Below are positions 35,290 to 44,658 of a stretch of 64,000 bases of DNA, piece after piece (within the stretch, counting starts at the first letter, position 1; each line of letters starts with the position of its first letter). The translations under genes were made by a program, and so were the position numbers. The notes under the pieces were generated by a model that saw nothing but the letters and a program-made list of their open reading frames with translations, was not told the origin of the DNA and did not search any database. Origin of the DNA: Palleniella intestinalis (GTDB lineage: Bacteria; Bacteroidota; Bacteroidia; Bacteroidales; Bacteroidaceae); NCBI RefSeq assembly GCF_013166595.1, contig NZ_JABKKG010000007.1:97943-161942 (forward strand), written 5' to 3'.

Positions 35290-36081
35290 TCATTTGAACT
35301 TTGCCTCGATGAACTGCGGAACCTTCCACAGCATCTTCTCTATCTTCATCAGCACAGGGTTCATGCCGTGGGAACTGTACATGCGCACATCCTCACGCCA
35401 CATCTGTCTGCGACGTGCGCTGTCAGTGCTCAGGCCACCCATGCGCATGCGGACGATGTACTCCGGCAGATAGGTAACGGACAGATCGCCACCGACAAGG
35501 TAGCGGAAGAGAAGGTCGGAGTCCGCTGCTATCTTGTAGCTCTCGTTATAAAGTCCCTTGCGCTCCATCACGCTGCGGCGGATATAGCACGTAGGATGCA
35601 AAGGGAGCCAGCCGTGACGGACTTTCCAAAGGCGGTACTTGCCGCCTATCCAGTTGCGGACAACCTTGCCGGTACGCTCATGGTTCACAAACAGACCGTC
35701 ACCGTAAAGGAAGTCGGCATGACTCTCGCGGAAGCGCTCGGCTATATGGGAGACTGTCTCACCGGAGTACAGGAAGTCATCGGAATGGACAAGACCGATG
35801 ATGTCACCTGTTGCCATGCGGATGCCTTTGTTCAGTGCCTCATACATCCCGCCGTCAGGCTCGGAGATGACTTTCATCTCGAAACCGGGATGCGTAGACC
35901 TGAAACCGGCTTCTTTGGAAAGGCGTTCCATTTCCTTTATTATCTCCAGAGATTTATCCGTGGAAGAGCCGTCAACGATGATGTACTCAATATCCGGGTA
36001 GTCCTGCGACATGACGCTGTCTATGGCGCCACGGATGGTGGACTCGCGGTTGTAGCAAGAGGTGATTATAGATATCTTCAT
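35290..36081 (-). CDS. Glycosyltransferase family 2 (WcaE-like)
   Basis: A 263-residue inverting GT-A enzyme and the last gene of the polysaccharide operon. N-terminal MKISIITSCYNRESTIRGAIDSV, nucleotide-binding IIVDGSSTDKS, and the DXD-like IGLVHSDDFLYSG (about 93-105). Substrate and acceptor are unknown. The gene keeps a higher GC content than the middle of the operon. Confidence 0.88.
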   Translation of the reverse strand: MKISIITSCYNRESTIRGAIDSVMSQDYPDIEYIIVDGSSTDKSLEIIKEMERLSKEAGFRSTHPGFEMKVISEPDGGMYEALNKGIRMATGDIIGLVHSDDFLYSGETVSHIAERFRESHADFLYGDGLFVNHERTGKVVRNWIGGKYRLWKVRHGWLPLHPTCYIRRSVMERKGLYNESYKIAADSDLLFRYLVGGDLSVTYLPEYIVRMRMGGLSTDSARRRQMWREDVRMYSSHGMNPVLMKIEKMLWKVPQFIEAKFK

Positions 36082-36136
36082 AACAGTGTTTTTCTTCTTA
36101 GTGAAATCGCTGCTGAAAGGAATTTCTGATGTTCCC

Positions 36137-36694
36137 TCAGACAGTTTTTATCCTTCTTTTTCTTATCATCACCGCCGGAATGCCTTGGTAAATCCCGGCA
36201 GATTCAGTGTCCTTTGTTATCACGCTGCCGACTGTGGCAATGGAGTTCTCGCACATCGTTATGCCCGGACAGACAACAACGCGAGCACCAACCCACACTC
36301 CGTCCTCAAGGACAATAGGGGCATTGCGGTATGGCATTGAAGGTATGGTGTAATCATGGTTGCCGGTGAGAAGCAACGCTCCTTGTGACACACAGGCATT
36401 GCTGCCGATGGTCACATGGTCGAGATTGTCAATCCAGCAGTTCTCACCCAGCCACACATTGTCGCCCACCGTAAGTTTCCATGGGAACTTGATGGTCACA
36501 TTATTCTTTATCACCAAGCCTTTGCCTATCTTTGCACCGAACGCGCGAAGAAGAAAAACCTTTATTCCCATGAAAGGATTCCATGAGGCGCGGACAAACA
36601 GCGCATTGACAAAATACCACAGTGCTATCTTCAGCCCGCCGGCCCCTTTATCGAAATTTCCCGTGGTGAAAGCTCCCAAATCAACTCTTCCCAT
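36137..36694 (-). CDS. WcaF-type LbH acetyltransferase
   Basis: From the ATG at 36694 (MGRVDLGAFTTGNFDKGAG), 185 residues: a left-handed beta-helix O-acetyltransferase related to WcaF. Hexapeptide turns run from KIGKGLVIKNNVTI to VGSVITKDTESAGIYQGIPAVMI, and the catalytic His is in TGNHDYT. The open frame extends to 36886 without family similarity. It overlaps the upstream GT gene by 14 bases. Unlike five other acyltransferase genes of the operon it has no G/C homopolymer. Confidence 0.85.
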   Translation of the reverse strand: MGRVDLGAFTTGNFDKGAGGLKIALWYFVNALFVRASWNPFMGIKVFLLRAFGAKIGKGLVIKNNVTIKFPWKLTVGDNVWLGENCWIDNLDHVTIGSNACVSQGALLLTGNHDYTIPSMPYRNAPIVLEDGVWVGARVVVCPGITMCENSIATVGSVITKDTESAGIYQGIPAVMIRKRRIKTV

Positions 36695-37790
36695 TGCCAA
36701 GTATGTTGTTGTACATTTCCACAAATTCCTCAGCGACCTTGCGCTCGGAATACTTTTCTTCCACAAGTCGTCGGCCGTTATGCCCTTTCTTCTCCAACTC
36801 TTCTTCCGAAAGCTCGAGGAAAGAGCGCAGGGCTGCCACCGTAGGTTCTGTACCGACGGCTGTCCACCAACCGCAATCGTAATCATGAAGGTCGCCCCAT
36901 GGTGTTCCCTCGGTGGTCACGACAGGTGTGCCGCTTGCCAACGCCTCAGCGACAACTATGCCGAAATTCTCACTGTGTGTCGGAAGGACAAACAAGTCTG
37001 CCTGACGGAACAGTTCCCATTTCCGGTCACCGTAGACACCGCCTTCGAAGCGGATGATGTCAGCAATGCCAAGGTCGGAAGCACGACGCTTCAGTTCATT
37101 GATGTAGGTCTCCTCACCTTCGCCGGCAATACGCACGGTGTATCCGTGCAGTTCAGATTTCAGTTCTGCCACCGCATCGATGAGGAAGTTTATGCCTTTC
37201 TTCACATGTACACGGCTCAGGAACAGTATCTCCTTGTTGCGCTTCCATGATGTCTTCATCTCTATGCTGTCAACATCTACGCCATTGGCTATGACACTGA
37301 TTTTATTGTTGTAGCCCAGTGCAAGAAGATTGTCTTTCTCGCTCTCCGCTGTGGCATGAAGGTGTTCTGCACGGACAACGGCACTCTTCTGATAGAGAAG
37401 CAATGCCGGGAATTTCCTTGTCCAATAATGCCTCTGCATAATCCATGGCTCAAGCATGCCATGAGGGGTAAGGACAACTTTATATCCTGACGATTGTGCC
37501 CACCGCTGAAGCATGGCACAACTTGGTGTCCAGCAGCAGTTGATGTGGACAATGTCCGGATGCACCTCTGACAGAAGTTCCTGCCATGAATGCTTCAGGC
37601 TCAGAGGGCTCTTCCATGACGGCAGCCTGTGGACTATGCCGTTGTCCATAGGAAGTTCGTTATCACTTCCGTGAGAGGCAATGTGAAGCTCCGTCAGCAG
37701 TCCGAGTTCCTTGGAAAGAAGCTGCATATAAAAAGCCGTGCCGCCCCAAGTGCGGTCAAGGCTTGGAATGTAGTGTATTACCTTTATCAT
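36681..37790 (-). CDS. Glycosyltransferase family 4
   Basis: A 369-residue retaining GT-B enzyme. N-terminal domain: YIPSLDRTWGGTAFYMQLLSKEL; C-terminal nucleotide-sugar site: ILFLSRVHVKKGINFLIDAVAEL ... LFVLPTHSENFGIVVAEALASGTPVVTT, with the E-x7-E motif. Stop and start overlap its neighbours by 4-14 bases, as expected in one operon. Confidence 0.92.
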   Translation of the reverse strand: MIKVIHYIPSLDRTWGGTAFYMQLLSKELGLLTELHIASHGSDNELPMDNGIVHRLPSWKSPLSLKHSWQELLSEVHPDIVHINCCWTPSCAMLQRWAQSSGYKVVLTPHGMLEPWIMQRHYWTRKFPALLLYQKSAVVRAEHLHATAESEKDNLLALGYNNKISVIANGVDVDSIEMKTSWKRNKEILFLSRVHVKKGINFLIDAVAELKSELHGYTVRIAGEGEETYINELKRRASDLGIADIIRFEGGVYGDRKWELFRQADLFVLPTHSENFGIVVAEALASGTPVVTTEGTPWGDLHDYDCGWWTAVGTEPTVAALRSFLELSEEELEKKGHNGRRLVEEKYSERKVAEEFVEMYNNILGNGKS

Positions 37791-38869
37791 AAGATACTCA
37801 ATGCGTTTTTAACCATATTCTCCGGAAGAAGTGTGCAGGCAAGTGCCTTTGCCTCCTGCCCCATGCGGACAATGTCACAGTCCGGAGTGTCGCTGACAGT
37901 ACGCTCGCAGTCATCAAAAGTGTCGAAAATCATACCGTTGACTCCTGACTTTATGTAACTGTACTCCACGCACTGCAATGTCTCTGTGGAGCGACGGAAC
38001 GTGAAGATTGGCAAGCCGTAGCCCATAGCCTCAACAATGGACAGCCCTACCCAACCGGGCTGGAAATAGATGTCTGCCGCAGAGAAAAGCTCGCGTTTCA
38101 GATTGACATCATAGACAGCACCAAAGTCATGCACGTTCTTATAGCTGCTGAAATCTGGTTTGTTGGCACCGTCGCCGATTATTATGAAACCGAAACGGCT
38201 GCTGTCAAGGCTCTCTATGGCACGAAGAAGCAGGTCGACACGTCGGTAAGGGGAAGTGAAACGGGCGCAGAAAATCAGTATTCTTTCTTCCGTTATGCCA
38301 TGCTTCTCTTTCAATGACGCTTTGGACATTGGTGGGATGTATGAGACTATGCCGTCCATGCCTGTCACAGTGTTGTTCAGTGCCACTATCTTTTTCTTTG
38401 GGAAAATCTCTTTCCATTGCTTTTCCTCTTTCGGCATATACAGCCATATACCGTCAGCCATTGCTCCCATCCATTTCAGTTTCCAGTCCACTTGCTGTTC
38501 TTCCTTCAGATAGCGTTTCACGGAAATGCCCTGACCATACAGTATGATATGTTTCCTGTGGATGAACTTTGTCAGTAGCAAAAGCCATGTGGTGATATGC
38601 GCGAAATGGAGCATCAGCACAAGTGTATCATATTCCTTGCGCAACAATTTGAAAGGGTTATACCACAGTATGCCATGCCATTGCATGTTCGGAATATAAC
38701 TTGCCCCTTCACTTTGTACCTTGAAACCATTCTTTGCCGCTGCCGCCTGAGAATTGTAGACATAGATGTCTGCCTTTCCGCATTGCTCACGCAGACCTGC
38801 AAAAAAATCCTCACGGTAATGCGGCACCTCAGGCTGCAATATCGCTAAATTCTTAAAACTCATAAACAA
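37787..38869 (-). CDS. Glycosyltransferase family 4
   Basis: A 360-residue GT-B enzyme. The C-terminal part has ILIFCARFTSPYRRVDLLLRAIESL, GFIIIGDGANKPDF and ADIYFQPGWVGLSIVEAMGYGLPIFTF. The start MFMSFKNLAILQPEVPHYREDFFAGL is typical of family 4 enzymes in capsule clusters. It overlaps the next gene by 4 bases (ATGA). Confidence 0.88.
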   Translation of the reverse strand: MFMSFKNLAILQPEVPHYREDFFAGLREQCGKADIYVYNSQAAAAKNGFKVQSEGASYIPNMQWHGILWYNPFKLLRKEYDTLVLMLHFAHITTWLLLLTKFIHRKHIILYGQGISVKRYLKEEQQVDWKLKWMGAMADGIWLYMPKEEKQWKEIFPKKKIVALNNTVTGMDGIVSYIPPMSKASLKEKHGITEERILIFCARFTSPYRRVDLLLRAIESLDSSRFGFIIIGDGANKPDFSSYKNVHDFGAVYDVNLKRELFSAADIYFQPGWVGLSIVEAMGYGLPIFTFRRSTETLQCVEYSYIKSGVNGMIFDTFDDCERTVSDTPDCDIVRMGQEAKALACTLLPENMVKNALSIL

Positions 38870-38946
38870 AATTATTTTGTGTCATATGGACGATGAAAGA
38901 AAAGCATTGAAACCAATGCCAAACAAAATATGTCCATTCATGGGAC

Positions 38947-39891
38947 TTACTGTGATATACTCTGCAGTAGCTTCTCCAAGCATTTTGCCAAATGCCTCTG
39001 ACCTTCTTCATTAAGATGAATGCCGTCACGGAACATCTTCGGAGTCTCACCGGATTCCAGTCCCGTCATGCAATGGACATCATTCTCTTCCGCCCATTGA
39101 AGGATGACTTTCCCCATGGCGTTATACTCACCGGCCTCAACCTCACCACGCTCGGCATGGAGATAGATGCTGAAAGGAATTCCTACAGAGTCTGCAATGG
39201 CTTTTAACTCACCAAAGCCTTCATTTATGGGATATTCCATCGGAGACTTTGGCTGCACCACAGCATTCGCCACCTGATGTGCAACAGTCTCGTCCGGGTC
39301 AAGCTGTTGCTTTGTCTTGTTCCAAATCACCGTAACCTTCGGAACAATATACCTGTCCAGCAACTCCCATACCGCCAACTTGTACTGCTTGTCCGGATAA
39401 TTCGGAAACCTGCCTACAACCGGCACATGGGACATACGGTCGTAGGCATCATGGCTGCTGCACACCAGCACCATCGCCTTGGCACAAAAAGTACCACTCT
39501 CTTTCAGATATGCAGCACAGTTATCAGGTCCCCAGCTGCCCGCAGAGATGTTCAGCATCTGCATCCCTGTTTCTTTAGAGAAAAGGACTGATGCCAAATC
39601 AGCCTGGTCAGTCATTGTGCCGCCGAACAGCACGGAGTCACCAAGACCAAGCACAATTGTTTTTGTCGTGTCCGGCTCTTCGCTGTTACGTTGCGAAAAA
39701 GAATTCGTCTTTATGTGAGCACCGAACCTATATCTGTCCTGATTCGGCTGTGCAATATACTCATACAATTCACTTTCGTTGTAAAGAAGGGCATCACAGA
39801 AACCGAAAGCGCGAAGGAGAAGTTCTGAACAGATAAATATGGCTGGTACAGCCAATATAATACTATACTTTCTTATATTCTTATAGCTCAT
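38947..39891 (-). CDS. Membrane-anchored SGNH hydrolase-like protein
   Basis: A 314-residue protein with one N-terminal membrane segment (about 9-28), then an SGNH/GDSL-like esterase domain: block I LGLGDSVLFGG (about 81-91), a Gly in ISAGSWGPDN, and the C-terminal DGIHLNEEGQRHLA with the Asp and His of the triad. It may add or remove acyl groups from the polysaccharide outside the inner membrane; with so many acyltransferases in the operon an editing or transfer role is plausible. It overlaps the polymerase gene by 11 bases. Confidence 0.8.
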   Translation of the reverse strand: MSYKNIRKYSIILAVPAIFICSELLLRAFGFCDALLYNESELYEYIAQPNQDRYRFGAHIKTNSFSQRNSEEPDTTKTIVLGLGDSVLFGGTMTDQADLASVLFSKETGMQMLNISAGSWGPDNCAAYLKESGTFCAKAMVLVCSSHDAYDRMSHVPVVGRFPNYPDKQYKLAVWELLDRYIVPKVTVIWNKTKQQLDPDETVAHQVANAVVQPKSPMEYPINEGFGELKAIADSVGIPFSIYLHAERGEVEAGEYNAMGKVILQWAEENDVHCMTGLESGETPKMFRDGIHLNEEGQRHLAKCLEKLLQSISQ

Positions 39892-41098
39892 ATCCTTGTT
39901 GCTTTAATGCAATAAGTTGTTGCTTGTACATCTGTGCCTCACTCAGCACGCCAATACACATCCAACAGACAATGCACATGTACCATCCGCCCTGGAACAT
40001 ATAACCCTCCAAAATAGTATGTACTGTAAAGAAACAGAAGATTGCATACATCAGAACGTATTCCGTATCATACTTTATATTCTTAACGGAGGTAAAAGTA
40101 CGAAGCCAAAGTATCAGGGCGATAACAAAGCCCATTATGCCTGTCTGGGCAAGGATTGCAATCCAACTGCCACCGGACTCGTCACGTCCAATCTTACGGT
40201 CACTCCCCACACCACTAACAGCATACCCTACTCCAAAAAGAGGAGAAGAGTTGAACTCTGCCATTCGCTTGATCCACAATGCATCTCTAGAAGTTACCCC
40301 CGTTGCCTCTTGTGCATCTTGCTTTTGCATCATACGCTCCGCACTCTTCATGAAAAAAGGAAATGAGAGGACTCCTATCACACCAAATACCATCACATAC
40401 TTCATAATAGCTTTCGCATTGAATGAAAGCCAATAGAAAAGCAAGCCGGAAGAGACAACCGCTAAGCCTGCTGCCGAACGAGAAGCGGAAAGCAGACAAA
40501 CATAAATTGAAGCAAGGAGCATCAGGAGAAGAAGGTACTGGTATTTAGAACCCTTACCCTTATTCTTAAACAGCAGATAAGCAAACAATATAATACTCAT
40601 TGCCGCTGCGGCACTGTTCCACATCGGGAACTTGGCATATCCGGAAAACTCATCAACACCGCCATACTCCATCATACTTCCGCCATAACGGATTATCTGG
40701 TTATTCACTCCCTGAGCCTTCGCTATAAGACTTATTATCACTGTTATAGCAAATCCTATAACGAAGTTTCTCATCAATTTCTTTTTGAACAAGTGCCACC
40801 GAACACTTGTCATAAAAGGTCCGCACATTACAAGGATTGCCGTAAACAGTATCAGACGTAAGTCCAAAGCCATATTTATTATGGATGCAAGCCACACAAC
40901 GGCAAGGAACAGCACATAGATAGAGTACTTTGACTCCATACGCACACTGTACTTGCTCATCTTGTAGCCCAATAAGGCAAGACCGATGTAATAAACAAAT
41001 GTAGGAATATTATAGGGATAAAGATTGCTGAATATACAGAACGTTATCAGCAGTTCCATTTTGTTATTCCTATAATAGTTTTTGATTGCTTTCCACAT
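39881..41098 (-). CDS. O-antigen/capsule polymerase (Wzy/WaaL family)
   Basis: A 405-residue membrane protein with about 11-12 hydrophobic segments and a large loop (about 290-330: ATGVTSRDALWIKRMAEFNSSPLFGVGYAVSG...GGSWIAILAQTG), which matches the Wzy_C/O-antigen ligase domain. It probably joins repeat units at the outer face of the inner membrane. It is the only polymerase candidate in the operon. Confidence 0.85.
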   Translation of the reverse strand: MWKAIKNYYRNNKMELLITFCIFSNLYPYNIPTFVYYIGLALLGYKMSKYSVRMESKYSIYVLFLAVVWLASIINMALDLRLILFTAILVMCGPFMTSVRWHLFKKKLMRNFVIGFAITVIISLIAKAQGVNNQIIRYGGSMMEYGGVDEFSGYAKFPMWNSAAAAMSIILFAYLLFKNKGKGSKYQYLLLLMLLASIYVCLLSASRSAAGLAVVSSGLLFYWLSFNAKAIMKYVMVFGVIGVLSFPFFMKSAERMMQKQDAQEATGVTSRDALWIKRMAEFNSSPLFGVGYAVSGVGSDRKIGRDESGGSWIAILAQTGIMGFVIALILWLRTFTSVKNIKYDTEYVLMYAIFCFFTVHTILEGYMFQGGWYMCIVCWMCIGVLSEAQMYKQQLIALKQQGYEL

Positions 41099-41105
41099 AA
41101 CATAT

Positions 41106-41222
41106 TTATTTTACAGCCAGCAGAGTTGCAACGGCAGTATCAAAGCCAAGCACATCCATAGAATGACGCACAATTATCGCCTTGTCAATATAGGAGGACT
41201 TGGTATATAAACTAAATTTCAT
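41106..41222 (-). CDS. Small ORF, possibly a gene fragment
   Basis: A 38-codon frame (MKFSLYTKSSYIDKAIIVRH... ending DTAVATLLAVK) lies between the polymerase gene and the next GT gene. It has a full start and stop and fills an otherwise empty 150-base gap. It has no recognised domain; it could be the leftover end of a deleted operon gene or a real small protein. Confidence 0.3.
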   Translation of the reverse strand: MKFSLYTKSSYIDKAIIVRHSMDVLGFDTAVATLLAVK

Positions 41223-41248
41223 AATTTTATTCTTCACATTTCGCTATA

Positions 41249-42235
41249 TCATTTGCGCTTCATCCCCCCAGGAGTTGCATTGAAAATCTGAATACATTTA
41301 TAAATTTTAGATATCCTCCATGGAAACATTCTAAACAGAATACCTTCAAGTTTGTATTTCAATACATTAGTACACAAAAGACACCTAAATAAATTACGGT
41401 TTTCATACCATAAACGATTCAGTTCTCTTTCTTGATGACAATCAAATTTGTACGTATTATACAAAGATGCGTTCAAAGCCTCGGACATATAGTTATTTAA
41501 TGACACAAGGATATCTTGCTCTCTAGCAGAAACTGCAAAACAGCTTAACTCACGAACAACAGTAACAAGATCAAAAGCTCTTTTGGGATTTATTCCACGA
41601 GTCGTCGATTCCGGATTCTGATAGACAAAATAGCAGATTTCATTTATAAAACCTATACGATTTGTACGATAGTACATTCTAGGGCATATTTCAGTATCCT
41701 CATGGAACATTCCTTCTATAAAAAACAACCCATTATCTATCAGATGTGAACGCTTCCATATAGTATAAGTCGGACTTATCAAGAAAATAGAATCACACAA
41801 TAAATCCTTTCCACTTACAATTTTAGTTTCATCAAAAGTTCTCCACCTTTTCAATTCTTGTCCGTGGAGTGTCGCATGCCCAACAGTAATCCCCTCCAAA
41901 TCTTTTTCTTTCAGAGCTGTCAAAATCCTATTCAGGCAGTTTTCTTTTATCCAATCATCCGCATCAACAAACCATATATATTCACCGCATGCTTGCCGCA
42001 GACCATTATTACGAGCTGCCCCCTGTTTGGCATTCTCTTGGAAAATATATCGAACATTCGGATTTACATTCTGATAAGAGTCAACTATTTTGCTCGTATT
42101 GTCAGTAGAACCATCATCAACAACTATTATTTCATAATCATCAGTTGGTATATCTTGATGAAGGCAACTTTCCAAACACTTTGGAAGAAATTTTTCTGCA
42201 TTATATGCAGGTATAATTATCGAAAGGTTAATCAT
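41249..42235 (-). CDS. Glycosyltransferase family 2
   Basis: A 328-residue GT-A enzyme: MINLSIIIPAYNAEKFLPKCLESCLHQ, IIVVDDGSTDNT, and the acidic metal site YIWFVDADDWI (about 88-98). It is AT-rich like the centre of the operon. It lies 78 bases after the acetyltransferase gene in reading order. Confidence 0.92.
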   Translation of the reverse strand: MINLSIIIPAYNAEKFLPKCLESCLHQDIPTDDYEIIVVDDGSTDNTSKIVDSYQNVNPNVRYIFQENAKQGAARNNGLRQACGEYIWFVDADDWIKENCLNRILTALKEKDLEGITVGHATLHGQELKRWRTFDETKIVSGKDLLCDSIFLISPTYTIWKRSHLIDNGLFFIEGMFHEDTEICPRMYYRTNRIGFINEICYFVYQNPESTTRGINPKRAFDLVTVVRELSCFAVSAREQDILVSLNNYMSEALNASLYNTYKFDCHQERELNRLWYENRNLFRCLLCTNVLKYKLEGILFRMFPWRISKIYKCIQIFNATPGGMKRK

Positions 42236-42313
42236 AAATAAATATCTACTACTGTTTTTTATAATTATAAACTTTGCTCATTACTACCTATTAACAAATT
42301 TATATTTTAACAG

Positions 42314-42880
42314 TCATGTATCTGCTTTTTTTGATTTTGATTCCATTTTCCTTATCACGCATGGATTACCATACGCAATGCTATTGTCCGGCACATCTGT
42401 TCTGACAAACGCATTCGCTGATATTCTTACATTATTTCCTATCCTTATCTTTCCTGCAACTACAGCACCCGCATACATTGTCACATTATTCCCAATAACA
42501 GGTTTGCCATCCTTGCCCCATCCTACCGTACAGTTCTGATGAAAACAGAAATTAGTTCCAATACTTTCCGCTACTATTATTGAGGAAAAGCCATGTTGTA
42601 TAATTACCCCCCCCGATATATTACTGTGAAGATAGCAGTTCTGCACACGTTTTAGAAAAATATTGCATATATGTCTGACTGCAAATGGCAGTCTATGGTA
42701 GAAAACCGTTCTATACTCATTACGCTTACACAACAGCATTACAAAAGCATCGACGTCACTAACCGATTCATCAATAGCAATAAAACGTTTCCAAGCCTTC
42801 AAGTCCTCAAGGATAAGTGGAATACGTTTGGAATAATATACGAATACAAGTATATAAGGTAATAGAAGTATCTTCTTCAT
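42314..42880 (-). CDS. Serine-acetyltransferase-like LbH acyltransferase with G8 tract (ON)
   Basis: A 188-residue enzyme like the CysE-type acetyltransferases of capsule loci. After a helical start come hexapeptide turns (SNISGGVIIQHGFSSIIVAESIGTNFCFHQNCTVGWGKDGKPVIGNNVTMYAGAVV) and IAYGNPCVIRKM. The H of IQHG is probably catalytic. The codons for SGGV contain eight consecutive Gs (42607-42614 on the plus strand as Cs). With eight Gs the frame is intact, so this gene is ON; seven would give an immediate TAA and nine a frameshift. It is the only intact member of the five homopolymer-bearing acyltransferase genes. Confidence 0.85.
   Translation of the reverse strand: MKKILLLPYILVFVYYSKRIPLILEDLKAWKRFIAIDESVSDVDAFVMLLCKRNEYRTVFYHRLPFAVRHICNIFLKRVQNCYLHSNISGGVIIQHGFSSIIVAESIGTNFCFHQNCTVGWGKDGKPVIGNNVTMYAGAVVAGKIRIGNNVRISANAFVRTDVPDNSIAYGNPCVIRKMESKSKKADT
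42607..42614 (-). repeat. G8 homopolymer, in-frame (ON)
   Basis: Eight Gs on the coding strand in the register TCG-GGG-GGG-GTA-ATT. Confidence 0.9.
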
Positions 42881-42887
42881 TATAATA

Positions 42888-43667
42888 TTACAGCTTCATT
42901 ATCCATTTCGCAAGTTTCTCCTGCAGTTTCATCTTCCTGTATCCCAAAGTCTTCTTCTTGGGATTCGTGATGTCGCGAGTGCTCATGCCGGCTTTCTTGT
43001 TCCAACTCTGTGCCACACGGTGAATGCATACTACATCCTTCATACTTGTATAACCCGGCTGGTCGAAATACTGGTATGGATAGATATGTATGCCATTATC
43101 CAATACCTGCAACTTATTCACACAATCCCTTGAGTCAAAACCATAGCGCTCTGCCAAACGAACCTGAAGCATTGGGATTATCGTCATGTCGTAACGAAGC
43201 TCCTGAGGAAGATTCTCATTATGAGAACGGATAAAATGCCTGTGCTCATAAAACTCCAGACACTCCTTTATGAAAGGATGATGCTTCTCGGCACCGAAGC
43301 AATGGGAGGTCAGTGTGGCGTAATCTTCCTTGCCCTGCTCCTTATGCACATAGTACTCACGGCCTATGAACATTCCGTCATTCAGGAACGGGTCAAACGG
43401 CTTGAACACATCAATGTCCGTGTCAAGCCAGATTCCGCCGTAATGGTAGACGGCATACAGGCGCACGAAATCAGCTGCAAAAGCCCATTTCTTAACGCTT
43501 ACCGCCTCATTGGCAAAAACATTGTTACACTCCGCCAATTTCTTGGCGTCCCATAATATAAACTCATAGTCAGGAAGCACTTTCTTCCAAGTGTCCATAC
43601 ACTCTTTAAGAAATGTTGGATATGGTTCTCCACTGAACCAACTGTAATGTATTATTTTGGGTATCAT
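42888..43667 (-). CDS. Glycosyltransferase family 32 (DXD sugar-binding)
   Basis: A 259-residue enzyme of the OCH1-like group: MIPKIIHYSWFSGEPYPTFLKECMDTWKKVLPDYEFILWD at the start and the DXD site in YAVYHYGGIWLDTDIDVFKPFD (about 69-90). C-terminal HRVAQSWNKK is also typical. Overlaps the upstream gene by 4 bases. Confidence 0.92.
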   Translation of the reverse strand: MIPKIIHYSWFSGEPYPTFLKECMDTWKKVLPDYEFILWDAKKLAECNNVFANEAVSVKKWAFAADFVRLYAVYHYGGIWLDTDIDVFKPFDPFLNDGMFIGREYYVHKEQGKEDYATLTSHCFGAEKHHPFIKECLEFYEHRHFIRSHNENLPQELRYDMTIIPMLQVRLAERYGFDSRDCVNKLQVLDNGIHIYPYQYFDQPGYTSMKDVVCIHRVAQSWNKKAGMSTRDITNPKKKTLGYRKMKLQEKLAKWIMKL

Positions 43668-44632
43668 GATATTCCTTTTATTCTCAGATAAATTTTGTTT
43701 GTAATAAAATATAATCGCACACTACTGTATGCCAGCCGGATTTTCCGGTTTTCAAAACAAGTAAAACCTATACTACGGTAAATATCCACGATCTCACATA
43801 CACGCTTCTGATATTCCTGCCTATCAAGTCTTTCTACAAGAGAAGCGGAGTAAAGCCAGTTCTTCATAAGCATCTCAAGGCGGATGTTCAGCCATACAGA
43901 TGATGCGATGCCATGCTTAACAATGAATCCGTGGAGATTATGCAATACAAGATACAGATCATCAACAGCATTACGCCTGTATCGACAGCTATGCGTTGCC
44001 GAACCTTCGCGTATCAGATAATGATACAACGGCTCTGAGATCGAAATAGGATTCAGGCAAAGCATCTCATACTTATATTGGAACTCCAAATCCTCCGCCA
44101 ACCGTATACCTTTTGTAAACCTCAGACCATGCTCCTGTATGACATCATTCCTGAAAATCATGCACTGGTTGAAGAAGGATATCTGATTCCTCAGGAAATC
44201 ATTCTTCCCAATGTCCTTCATCTCCTTTCTTTCATGAGAGACTGCATGGTCTCCCTCATGCCTGATTTGACCGAACATGACAAGGTCATTATCAGAATAG
44301 CTATGACAGGCATCTTTCAGGATGCTAACAGCCCCATGTTCTATCCAGTCATCTGAATCTACAAACCATATCCATTCTCCTGATGCAGCATCAAGTCCGC
44401 TGTTCCTTGCGACGGCAACTCCCTGGTTCTCCTGATGAATGACTTTTATACGGCTGTCCTTCTCCACATAATCGTCACATATCCGTGAAGATGTATCATG
44501 GCTTCCGTCGTCAATAAGAACCAGCTCCCAGTCTCCGCAAGTCTGACTAATGACGGAATCCACGCACCGGCACAGATACTGTTCCACATTGTAAACAGGA
44601 ACAATAAAAGATACAAAAGGTCTCTGTGTCAT
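43664..44632 (-). CDS. Glycosyltransferase family 2
   Basis: A 322-residue GT-A enzyme: VSFIVPVYNVEQYLCRCVDSVISQ, LVLIDDGSHDTSS and the metal site WIWFVDSDDWIEHG (about 87-99). Closely similar in design to the GT at 41249 but not identical. Substrate unknown. Confidence 0.92.
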   Translation of the reverse strand: MTQRPFVSFIVPVYNVEQYLCRCVDSVISQTCGDWELVLIDDGSHDTSSRICDDYVEKDSRIKVIHQENQGVAVARNSGLDAASGEWIWFVDSDDWIEHGAVSILKDACHSYSDNDLVMFGQIRHEGDHAVSHERKEMKDIGKNDFLRNQISFFNQCMIFRNDVIQEHGLRFTKGIRLAEDLEFQYKYEMLCLNPISISEPLYHYLIREGSATHSCRYRRNAVDDLYLVLHNLHGFIVKHGIASSVWLNIRLEMLMKNWLYSASLVERLDRQEYQKRVCEIVDIYRSIGFTCFENRKIRLAYSSVRLYFITNKIYLRIKGIS

Positions 44633-44658
44633 TCTTTTCTATCTCAATCAATTTTGTG

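Noticed and set aside
35368..36129. A 253-codon plus-strand frame opposite the last GT2 gene
   Set aside because: Antisense shadow; the minus strand encodes a clear family 2 glycosyltransferase.
41261..41280. C6 run near the 3' end of a GT gene as a further switch
   Set aside because: Only six bases, in frame, and it affects just the last few residues.
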